Part shown: piece after piece, positions 9,701-16,728 of the stretch
Layout: the number at the start of each line of letters is the position of its first letter
Position numbering within the stretch: the stretch's first letter is position 1
Assembly: GCA_024224995.1 (NCBI GenBank)
Contig: JAAENB010000209.1
Location: 1 to 28,413, forward strand
Reading direction: 5' to 3'
Origin: a bacterium
GTDB taxonomy: Bacteria > Spirochaetota > UBA4802 > UBA5550
Length of the DNA stretch: 28,413 nt
The notes under the pieces: model-generated
Told to the model about the DNA's origin: nothing
What the model saw: only the letters and a program-made list of their open reading frames with translations
The model's database searches: none
Translations under genes and position numbers: made by a program

Positions 9701-11928
9701 AGCAGAAGAGTTATTATTTTTTCATTATTTTCTCCAACGGCAAGCATAAGAGGGCTGTTCTTATTGGGGCCATTAAGAGTGGCGGAAGCTCCTTTGGCCA
9801 GCAGCAACGCGCAGAGCTTAACATTTTCCATGCCAATGGCAACAGAAAGCGGCGTATTGCCGTTCTTGTCCCGGGCATTGAGGTTAAATTTTTCCTTTAC
9901 CAGGTATTTTACCAGCCAGACATTTTTTCCCTTTACTGCTGCGTGGAGCAGGGTTTGATTGTCTGTATTAACGTTTCTTATGACCGCTCCTTTGTTTATT
10001 AGTAGCCGTGCTATAGCTTCATTCCCCTGGAAAGCTGCAAAAAATATTGGTGAATTCCCTTTGCTATCCGTATCATTCATGCGGGCACCCTGTTCAATGA
10101 GATATTCGGCTATTTCAATACGATTGGTTTCTACCGCTGTCATGAAAGGAGTTTTTTTGTCCGTATCCCGGTGATGTATATTTGCTCCCTGTGAGCAGAG
10201 CATTGTTACCGTCTCTTTGACTCCCCCGCCTACTGCGTATTGAAGAGGTGTTCGTCCATGAATACTTTCTACATCAATATTAATCGATTTTTTTTGTTTG
10301 AGAATGTCCAGAGCAAGCCGGGTCATTCCATGACCGCAGGCATAATGGAGGATTGTTTCACCCTCATTGTTTTTAACGGATAAATCCGCTCCTTTTTTTA
10401 CAAGATAGTCTACGGTTTTCCCGTTTCTGCTAATTATGGCGAAGAGAAGCGGGCTTCCTCCCGGAAACTTTGATCCTGATGCGATTATGTTAATATTGGC
10501 TCCGCTGTTTATTAGATCTTTTACCAGGGGAGTATGACCATTCCAGCAGGCCTGGTGCAGAGGAGTCTGGCCGTTGGTGTCGCTTGTGTTTACATTTGCT
10601 CCATGATCTATGAGGATACGCGCGCTGGTGCGAAATCCGTGTTCTGCCGCGAAATGAAGCGGTGTTATATTCTGTTTGTTTTTGCTGTCGACAAGAGCTC
10701 CTTTCTCCAGAAGCATAGTGACCAGGTCAATATTTCCGTTATATACGGCACTATGAAGAGGGCTGTTTTTTTTGTAATCAGAATTCCGGCCTTGTATGTT
10801 TACCGGGTAGTCTTTATTGGGATCCAGAAGCTTTTGCACCAGGGAGAACATCCCGTATTTGCACGCGTTAACCATTGCCTGTTCCCGGTTATTGGCCTTT
10901 CCCCCCTGTTCCAGCAAAAACAGGGAGAGCTTTTCATGTCCCTGGTAAATGGCAATATCGAGGCAGCTCATCTCATTCTTCCGGTAAAATTGGTGATAGG
11001 CAAAATCCGTATTGATCTTGTATCCTCTTCGCATCAGTTCTTCCACCAATTCTATTGACCCTCCTCCACTTGCCATGTGGATTAGTGAAGAGTCGTTTTT
11101 CGAATTACTGGGGATGTGAGCTCCTTTTTGCATAAGATAGCGCACAACAGTAAAGTGGCCGTTCTTTGCTGCAAAAGTTATTGGAGTCCTTATTCGGTCG
11201 GGATCATTGACGTAATAAGGAGCATGATATTTAAAGGGAGCATTTATATCATATCCTTTTTTTAGAAGATCCTTTACCAGCCAGAGCATGCCTCCCTCGC
11301 AGGCCGCGTGTAAAAGAGAGCTGCGGCTATTGGAATAGTCAAAAGAAGCTCCTTTTTTTACCAGGAACCGGACAATGTGGTCATGTCCGTAACTTACGGC
11401 TTCAAAAAGAGGTAGATCACTAAGACGTTCCCACTGAGCAGGAGACACAACTGCTCCCTGCTCTACCATATCCTGTGCCAGCCACAGGAGTCCGCCCTGG
11501 CATGCCAATAACAGACTGCGGTCTTTTTTGTCTTTTGCTATGAGATGAGGATATTTTTGTACCAGATAGCGAACGAAACCGGAATACCCTTTCATGGCAG
11601 CCTGGCTAAATATCTTCTCTTCAATCTCCTTTTCAGTTTTCCTATAATTGCGGATTTGCGGTTTGAAGTATTCTTTTATGAGAAAAACCGCAATGGGAAA
11701 CTGTTTTTGTTTTACTGCCAGTTTCGAAGGAAGGATATTGCTGTTGTCGTGGTAATTAATATCGGCACCGGCATTAACCAGTTTCTTTACGCCCGAAAGA
11801 TTTCCCTGTTTTATTGCCTGGTTCAGAAGGGCTGCGTTTTTTTTACTGTTTTCCAGGGTTGACGGTTTTCCCTGTACGATCTGTATCGAACAGGTTAAAA
11901 TCAAGAGAATGTATATAATTTTTTTCAT
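6772..11928 (-). CDS. Giant exported ankyrin-repeat protein (first of two)
   Basis: 1718 residues starting at ATG 11928 with a weak ribosome-binding site. The leader MKKIIYILLILTCSIQIVQG is a clear export signal. Cleavage could follow VQG (signal peptidase I), or C13 could be acylated through the poor lipobox LILTC. From about residue 30 to 1715 the protein is nearly uninterrupted ankyrin repeats, about 50 by length divided by 33. Many repeats have the good consensus NTPLH-AA---. The first ten or so are more divergent. No catalytic domain, membrane helix or C-terminal anchor is seen. Its stop is one base from the GTG of the next ankyrin gene, and a promoter is visible just upstream, so it opens the operon. 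Function is unknown; an extended solenoid for protein binding outside the cytoplasm is the reasonable inference. Confidence 0.88.
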   Translation of the reverse strand: MKKIIYILLILTCSIQIVQGKPSTLENSKKNAALLNQAIKQGNLSGVKKLVNAGADINYHDNSNILPSKLAVKQKQFPIAVFLIKEYFKPQIRNYRKTEKEIEEKIFSQAAMKGYSGFVRYLVQKYPHLIAKDKKDRSLLLACQGGLLWLAQDMVEQGAVVSPAQWERLSDLPLFEAVSYGHDHIVRFLVKKGASFDYSNSRSSLLHAACEGGMLWLVKDLLKKGYDINAPFKYHAPYYVNDPDRIRTPITFAAKNGHFTVVRYLMQKGAHIPSNSKNDSSLIHMASGGGSIELVEELMRRGYKINTDFAYHQFYRKNEMSCLDIAIYQGHEKLSLFLLEQGGKANNREQAMVNACKYGMFSLVQKLLDPNKDYPVNIQGRNSDYKKNSPLHSAVYNGNIDLVTMLLEKGALVDSKNKQNITPLHFAAEHGFRTSARILIDHGANVNTSDTNGQTPLHQACWNGHTPLVKDLINSGANINIIASGSKFPGGSPLLFAIISRNGKTVDYLVKKGADLSVKNNEGETILHYACGHGMTRLALDILKQKKSINIDVESIHGRTPLQYAVGGGVKETVTMLCSQGANIHHRDTDKKTPFMTAVETNRIEIAEYLIEQGARMNDTDSKGNSPIFFAAFQGNEAIARLLINKGAVIRNVNTDNQTLLHAAVKGKNVWLVKYLVKEKFNLNARDKNGNTPLSVAIGMENVKLCALLLAKGASATLNGPNKNSPLMLAVGENNEKIITLLLKQHVPVTGTNNNGNTILHLALINENEKIAALMIQRGVPVHTKNNSGVYPLNIAIKNKLVPTVKLLLKKGASAAMQSSDDSGNQLICQAVKTGSAKIVSLLLKAGAGINPKNWNDESPLYIAVTENKTAVATLLIKQGAQTGEKYGNDGEQLIHYAAQNGNLEIIRLLIKKGVSPLAKNSNGEFPLHYALVKGHTSLVKFFLQKGTPVDAPLMERFNTRSPLWYALKQNNPKIAKLLIQYKANVQAANEDGDTCLHMAAAHGHAGLTALLIKKGAAVNAHDNSANTPLHNALLNDHLAAADILVKNGAKITAQNTMKISILHYAASAGHEKLVKKVIARGVPITTKDYEDSTPMHYAASKGRKKIIVFLLEQGATIDAENKKNDTALTKAAYGGHTALVSYLISRGSNINKKGQYLETPLYRAAKNNNMKMAKILLKHGAAVNARNNSLRTPVFSAVRHDSIPFIRLLIDHGAQLPLQDKYDTSLMHLSVKGSVEVMKLLLEKKAPLTLRNNRGKTPFYKAIGYKKIEHVKLMLKYGAPVNIPDEEGDTPLFLAVKRGYTKIVELLIAHRAEINTGNIKGDTPLLMAAANKNYPLANYLISNGANTKARNNNGTGLLHILAQDRESKLGLSIAALCIKKGVPLNSKTKLGTTPLMEAVRHENNSFAKLYIEQGADVQSRETFGNSVFMTACDQSNAEIAEMLLSKGVSVNEHDEWGHTCLHKAARCQNGIPIPLLLKGKAQINAPVAWGYKKGNTPLHEAALMENTDGIKILLARGALINTKNQFGNTPLHEAARRGLYNSMESLVNAGANVNSTNARGETPLHYLAGNRTNKKKVLALLINKGASLYREDKNGKTPLEKAVESNTNRIVRFFIDSGYDLTVTAPYNKELLHTACKHNKQEFVKELLKKGYTINGYNSNGDTPLHIAARKNHESLVRFLLKEGALVNKKNKQGKTPLSVSYSRDMEKILKKHGGEE

Positions 11929-11959
11929 TTTGAAAAGTGTCCGGTACTATTTTGCGGAT

Positions 11960-11987
11960 ATAATAGATAACCGTTGAAAAAGGTCAA
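11960..11987 (-). promoter_or_regulatory. Sigma70-type promoter of the ankyrin operon
   Basis: On the minus strand, TTGACC (11987-11982) and TATTAT (11965-11960) are separated by 16 bases. The -10 box is about 30 bases upstream of the first ankyrin gene's ATG, and the site lies just after the stop of the preceding gene. The match to consensus is good, so the three-gene operon is probably transcribed separately from the genes to its right. Confidence 0.6.
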
Positions 11988-11995
11988 GGCGGATT

Positions 11996-12772
11996 TTATT
12001 GATCGCGGTTCCATCTACCGGTAAATCTCTTTTTCTTTATATCAAACTTAAGATACACATCGGGGTCATCGGCAGAGACCCACCAGCACTGTACAAGGAT
12101 TGCATTTTTGTACCGCAGGGTCCGGCTTACGCGGAGTTCCTCTCCAAAGATCTTTTCGCCGTTTTCATCTTCAAGGAGTGATGTACTATATAAGTGCACA
12201 CCTTTTGAGTTTAGTACAGAAAAATTATCCAGACAGACTATATAAAAATTATTTTTTAATAGTACAACAGAGGAGCAATACCCAACAAGGGAAAAATGGT
12301 ATGTATCCCGTGTCCGCAGGTGGGTGATACTTCCCCGGATATGAGATGGATTGGAACAATCGACAAAAAAGCGGTATTCGGCGGTTTTTAGTTCTGTGTT
12401 GTAGCCGCCTGCGTTGCCGTAGTATTTAAACCCATTGATAAGGCTGCTGCTGTTGATCATCTTTTTTATGGAAGAATTTTTCGGAATGTCATAAATAAAT
12501 TTTTTCAGGATGTCTGCTTTTTCCCGTTGTTTGTTAAAGGGTCCAAAATTGGCGGCTTTTTTTACATATGCAGTAATTTCGTGCAATATTTCATTGCCGA
12601 AGTCATCGAGTACAAGGCCGTGATGTTTTCCGGCCAGGAAATCGCTATAGCTGCATGAAGTGGCATTATCGGAATGGCCGGAACCGTAGTGGCTCCCGAT
12701 TACCACTTCATTGGCATTGATATAGACATAGCAGTTCTTGCTCCCCTCTGACCGCTCCCAGGAAGTTTTCAT
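11996..12772 (-). CDS. Hypothetical protein, 258 residues
   Basis: I do not recognise this protein. It starts at ATG 12772 with GGAGG only two bases before it, an unusually short spacing. No signal peptide or membrane helix is visible, so it is probably cytoplasmic unless the true start is lost. The N-terminal third has a Ser/His-rich segment (GSHYGSGHSDN) and an acidic LVLDDFGNEI stretch. The C-terminal half reads as beta strands (VVLLKNNFYIVCLDNF, NAILVQCWWVSADDPDVYLKFD). It follows the broken discoidin-like gene by 50 bases. The end with tryptophans and alternating hydrophobic residues suggests a beta-rich fold. Given that the neighbour is frameshifted, this too could be a fragment of a once longer secreted protein. 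Confidence 0.6.
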   Translation of the reverse strand: MKTSWERSEGSKNCYVYINANEVVIGSHYGSGHSDNATSCSYSDFLAGKHHGLVLDDFGNEILHEITAYVKKAANFGPFNKQREKADILKKFIYDIPKNSSIKKMINSSSLINGFKYYGNAGGYNTELKTAEYRFFVDCSNPSHIRGSITHLRTRDTYHFSLVGYCSSVVLLKNNFYIVCLDNFSVLNSKGVHLYSTSLLEDENGEKIFGEELRVSRTLRYKNAILVQCWWVSADDPDVYLKFDIKKKRFTGRWNRDQ

Positions 12773-12822
12773 CGCCTCCGTTGCTGCCGGGATATCATCA
12801 ATACTATCTCTTTTTCTATCTT

Positions 12823-13853
12823 CTACGGCGTATAGGAACGCCGTTTTATATTCTTTTTGACGGCACGGGTAATCTGGTCATTAAAGCGGGAAGAATAGCC
12901 CGAAGGATTCCCCTTTTCGAGAAAACTCTCAAAAGATTGATTCTCGTCGCTGGGAGGATCGGACCATTGTTCGTCGAACTCCAGGTGCCAGTGAATATAA
13001 TTTTCATAAACCGTGACCGTATATTCGTATTCAGCGTCGTACTCTTCACCCAGGCAGGTATCATCCCACTTTGTTCCTTTGTATACTCCTTTTGGGATGA
13101 ACACTTGAAAATTCTGTGTCTTCTGTGTATCCTTTAGATTGATAGTAACTGATATACTGCCGTCTGCCGATAAAATTTCGGCCTTTTTTACCCTGTTGTT
13201 TTTTTTATAAAAAGCATTCATATCATTATTATTAATTTTACAAAGAGACTTTATGAAACCGTTTTGAATGGTAAGTCCACTGACATTTTTTAATAATTTA
13301 AATTCAACCCATTGACCAATCCCGCTGCCCTTGACGCCTTCGCACCAGGCACTTTCCTTGATACCGTCAAAAAGCGATAATGGAGAGAAGCCAATTTTGT
13401 TTATGACTCCGTCCCGGGTAAATACAACGCTCTTCTGGCGTAATGATGACGAAGCCTTTTTCATTCTAATTTTATCGTTCTTACCGGGTTCGTAATTTGC
13501 AGCCGTATATATTTTATTGTTTCCAAATGAGCCCAGGTATTTTAGTTTTTTAATGGTTTTTATTTCCGGAGTAAATTGTTTGGGTAAAACAAATCTAAAG
13601 ATATATAATACTTGTTTCCTTTAGCTTTTATTCTGTTGCTAAACATCACCGGGAATCCCGCGTCAACAGTGACCTGCTTATTCCTGGTATTTTTGAACAA
13701 AAAATAAACTTCCGTCAGATCCCGGTTCTTCGCGTCGTACCCATTATATTTTAAAACTTCCTTTTCCAGCATAATATCCCGGTTTTCTTTTTGGGAATAT
13801 ATTGGCCCTCCCGATAGCCTGAAGTCTGTTGACCAGGAGCCGTCATCTGCCAA
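12823..13853 (-). pseudogene. Discoidin-like (NADase-type glycan-binding) protein, frameshifted
   Basis: Two adjacent reading frames look like one broken gene. The first (TTG 13853 to stop 13560, 97 residues) holds a beta-rich segment starting ADDGSWSTDFRLSGGPI. The second is open without a stop from about 13610 to 12823; reading it upstream of its first ATG (13464) gives FVLPKQFTPEIKTIKKLKYLG, then a discoidin-like domain with the marks LFDG, SAWCEGVKGSGIGQWVEF and NNRVKKAEI. That set of marks belongs to the NADase-type glycan-binding, galactose-binding-like fold. The frames should join in the AT-rich stretch at 13601-13610. The start lacks a signal peptide and lies only 15 bases after the 7TM gene, so the N-terminus also looks truncated. 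A sequencing indel cannot be excluded; programmed shifting is unlikely. Confidence 0.6.
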
Positions 13854-13867
13854 GAGTATTTTCCTGC

Positions 13868-16000
13868 CTACCTCATATCCGTAAAATATTTAACAAGGGT
13901 AACTTGATTACCCCTGTCATTGTACCGGACTTCATCGAATATATTAACAGCCATTGCAATCCCTCTGCCGTGAGAATGCTTGTTCTTGTTTGCTTCGTCG
14001 CATTGTTTTGCCATAATTATTTCGTGATTAAACCCGCTTCCTTCATCGGTGATGGAATACTCTACTTTTGTTGAATCCAGTGAATATTGGATCACTACTT
14101 CCCTGTCGAAGTATCGAGGGTCGAGCCGTCTTTGGGAAATAAGATCAAAGTATGTATTCGAGTTCAGGGATTCTGTTTTTTCTTCATAGGAAATATTGAG
14201 ATTCCCATGCTCAATGGCGTTGATGATCATTTCACGAAGCGCCATTCGCAGCATACTCACCTGGAATGAGTCCCGGTATTTTTTCAGGTTCCTGGTAATT
14301 CTCTGGCTAATATCCTCCGAATTACTGATATAATTTCCAAAGGTGAATTGTTGTTTTTCGCAGTTAAAGTTTTTTAACAGGCGGTCTTCCTCAACACTTG
14401 AAGCCTGCCCAAAGATCTCGCTCTTTTCGTGGAGAGACAGGTACTCCATTCTTACACTCATTTCTTTTGGTTCATTTTTGAACCGGGATTCGAATTCCGC
14501 CTTAAACGAAACCGGTTTTCTCGACCGCGTAACCAGTTCAATTTTTTCCCGGACTAATTTCCGGGTAATGTCGCCTCCTTCCGTATCTTCGCAAATGAGA
14601 TCAAGAAAGTTTTTTGAGGTAATTTCACCGGGCATGATCTTGAGATGATCCTGGATCGCGTTATTTACATATACGAAATTCCAATCTTCATCTAATATGA
14701 ATATTATACTTTTGGTCCCTTTAACCAGGAATTCAAATTTTTCCTGGGCTTCATTTTTTTCACGTTCCACCTTTCGTTTGTCGCTCCGGACAAAATTAAC
14801 CCGGTCTGCCAGGGCCATGGATAACAACACCACTTCCATCGCGGAACCAATCTGCTGACTCCAGTTCGTGAGCCAGTTGGACGGAAGTATCCCGCTTACT
14901 TTTAATCCCACAATAAGTGTTCCCAAAAAGAACGTACAAAACGCAATAATGTAAAAACGGGCGGTACGGTTTCCATTATAGATACTGATTATGCCAACGG
15001 CGATGAGCACTGCTACGGAAAAAAAAGACCAGGCGATAATATAAGGAATTAATACTTTATACGTAAAGATAAAAGATAGAATAATCCCGATGAATGTAAC
15101 TGCCTGGCAAAAACGGATTATTTTATTCGCAAGAGGAAGCTTTTCAGCAGTACGCAAAAAATTCTGCGCGAAGAACAAACCGAAAAAGGCCGACATGAGC
15201 AACAGAAACGACAGACCATTATTCGCCCACCAGGTTGGCATGGGCCATAAATATTGAAACGTGAGCCCATTTATTGATGCCTGGTAAAATCCGTAACTGG
15301 TAATCCAGCAAATATAAATAAGATAGCTTACGTCCCTGAAAGAAAAAAAAAGGAACAGGCTGTAGAGGGAAATGACAATAAGAAATCCGTAATAGAAACC
15401 AAGAAGCAGTTGTTCCGTAACAATCATTTTTTCCTGTTCTTTGGATGAGTAAATAAAGAGCGGCAGAACCATGGAACTGCTGCTTTCTACACGCATGTAG
15501 AAAGGGCCCTCTTCGGAAAAATTGTTGAGGTTAAAGATATTCGAACGGTAAAACACCTCCCTGGCATTAAATGGCAGAAGATCTCCACCGGTTCTCCTGG
15601 CATACGCATTATTTCCCACGGGGGTATAGAATTCAATTGAATCAATAAGAGGATAGTCCAGCAGTAAGGACCATTTTTTACCGGTATGGGAGCTGTCCTT
15701 GATCCGGAATTTCAGCCAGTAGACAGAAGAGGTATGGCCAAAAGAGAGGGCTTGTCTTTGGGACCGGACCCACTCTATTTTTCCCGGGGTAAGAATATCA
15801 TCGAAGGTGACTGACCCGTCTGTATCTTCCAGGTATTCAATAAAAGATCCCAGGGAATAGCGCTCTACCGTATCATGCAGAATAAGTGTTTTCACCTCAC
15901 CCGGAATCTCCGCATAGAGTGACTGAAACGAAAGGACGAAAAAAAATACCACCGCTGCAAGCAACACAATTAGAAAATTATTTAAACTATGATTTATCAT
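13868..16000 (-). CDS. 7TM-DISM sensor with PAS and RsbW-like ATPase domain
   Basis: 710 residues from the ATG at 16000, chosen because a signal peptide follows directly (ending SLYA) and a promoter lies upstream; an in-frame extension to 16114 would overlap that promoter. Domains in order: extracytoplasmic 7TMR-DISM sensing domain (about 30-185), seven membrane helices (about 193-400), a short coiled coil, PAS (about 420-540) and a GHKL-type ATPase (about 575-710). The ATPase has an N-box with E590 and N594 (REMIINAIEHGN), a G1-like DEGSGF and a G2-like HGRGIA. No phospho-acceptor His region is seen between PAS and ATPase; the arrangement is closer to RsbW/SpoIIAB anti-sigma kinases. It probably senses an external ligand and signals by protein phosphorylation or partner switching. 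The STAS protein at 20060-19719 is a possible but unproven partner. Confidence 0.82.
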   Translation of the reverse strand: MINHSLNNFLIVLLAAVVFFFVLSFQSLYAEIPGEVKTLILHDTVERYSLGSFIEYLEDTDGSVTFDDILTPGKIEWVRSQRQALSFGHTSSVYWLKFRIKDSSHTGKKWSLLLDYPLIDSIEFYTPVGNNAYARRTGGDLLPFNAREVFYRSNIFNLNNFSEEGPFYMRVESSSSMVLPLFIYSSKEQEKMIVTEQLLLGFYYGFLIVISLYSLFLFFSFRDVSYLIYICWITSYGFYQASINGLTFQYLWPMPTWWANNGLSFLLLMSAFFGLFFAQNFLRTAEKLPLANKIIRFCQAVTFIGIILSFIFTYKVLIPYIIAWSFFSVAVLIAVGIISIYNGNRTARFYIIAFCTFFLGTLIVGLKVSGILPSNWLTNWSQQIGSAMEVVLLSMALADRVNFVRSDKRKVEREKNEAQEKFEFLVKGTKSIIFILDEDWNFVYVNNAIQDHLKIMPGEITSKNFLDLICEDTEGGDITRKLVREKIELVTRSRKPVSFKAEFESRFKNEPKEMSVRMEYLSLHEKSEIFGQASSVEEDRLLKNFNCEKQQFTFGNYISNSEDISQRITRNLKKYRDSFQVSMLRMALREMIINAIEHGNLNISYEEKTESLNSNTYFDLISQRRLDPRYFDREVVIQYSLDSTKVEYSITDEGSGFNHEIIMAKQCDEANKNKHSHGRGIAMAVNIFDEVRYNDRGNQVTLVKYFTDMR

Positions 16001-16060
16001 TATTTTAATTCTAATGAATCCAAATCGTCCCGGTTTTGATATTCCTGCTGTTGTATAAAT

Positions 16061-16087
16061 TGTATAATAATGGTATGGATCTGTCAA
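16061..16087 (-). promoter_or_regulatory. Promoter of the 7TM-DISM sensor gene
   Basis: On the minus strand a perfect TTGACA (16087-16082) is followed after 15 bases by TATACA (16066-16061), about 60 bases upstream of the chosen ATG at 16000. It lies just past the stop of the nuclease-like gene. The spacer is short, so the exact -10 is uncertain, but the -35 is consensus. It supports the start at 16000 rather than 16114. Confidence 0.5.
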
Positions 16088-16110
16088 GAGAAAGAGGCTC
16101 TTTCTTGTTG

Positions 16111-16698
16111 TCACTGAGTTATTAATTTAACAATTAATATACCGGCGGAAACACCAACAATAAACCCGGCGGCCCATATTTTGAGCCACATCCCGGTTGA
16201 CCTGCTTTGAGGCTGCGGCTTCTTTTCCGCGGCATCATGAGATAGAAAATGTATCGTTTGCAGTGTTCCGGTGTCGGCATTAAATAAATAGATGTCATCT
16301 GCCTGGTAATAGTGGGAATATTCAAAAACCTGTCTTCGTGTTGGGGACCAGGCCGGGTTTACCGCTTTTTCCCCGGTTTTTACTTCAACAATGCCTTTCC
16401 TGTTGTTTTTGCGTACAATAAAATCGGCACGTATTTTAAAAAACTGTTTAATACCGTTTACCAGGAAGTATGGAGAAATTTCCGCCTCTTCCCCAATAAT
16501 TTCAAAACCGTTCTTTTCAAGAAAGTGTTTGGCCTTTGTTTCTCCAAGAGATCCTTTTTTAAACCGTTTAAGAAGTTTTAAACGATTCCAGGCTTTTTTG
16601 ACTGTTGAAATGAGAAATGACCCAAAAATCGCCGAAATAATAGAGAGAACCAGCACTGCTTGCCATGACCGGGTTATTGAAAAATCAAAAAGATCCAT
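16111..16698 (-). CDS. Membrane-anchored PD-(D/E)XK nuclease-like protein
   Basis: 195 residues. An N-terminal membrane helix (about 12-32) is followed by a basic stretch, then a domain with the layout of PD-(D/E)XK endonucleases of the UPF0102/Mrr-like kind: KGSLGETKAKHFLEKNGF (E53), RADFIV (D92), GIVEVKTG (E105-x-K107) and TRRQVFEY (Q123). A second helix (about 172-192) closes the protein. All core catalytic positions seem present, so it could cut nucleic acid at the inner membrane, but a nuclease with two anchors is unusual. It starts 30 bases after the GH123-like gene and has no strong ribosome-binding site, so translation may be coupled. The fold assignment is from motifs only; substrate and role are unknown. 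Confidence 0.65.
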   Translation of the reverse strand: MDLFDFSITRSWQAVLVLSIISAIFGSFLISTVKKAWNRLKLLKRFKKGSLGETKAKHFLEKNGFEIIGEEAEISPYFLVNGIKQFFKIRADFIVRKNNRKGIVEVKTGEKAVNPAWSPTRRQVFEYSHYYQADDIYLFNADTGTLQTIHFLSHDAAEKKPQPQSRSTGMWLKIWAAGFIVGVSAGILIVKLITQ

Positions 16699-16728
16699 GC
16701 TAATAGTATCGGCATTATGCTTCTGTTT

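Noticed and set aside
2256..11928. Regular DNA repeats that might be a CRISPR or satellite array
   Set aside because: The periodicity of about 99 bases comes from 33-residue ankyrin repeats; the units are diverged and fully coding.
16001..16114. N-terminal extension of the 7TM-DISM protein by 38 residues
   Set aside because: The extension precedes a clear signal peptide and overlaps the predicted promoter and transcription start; ATG 16000 fits better.
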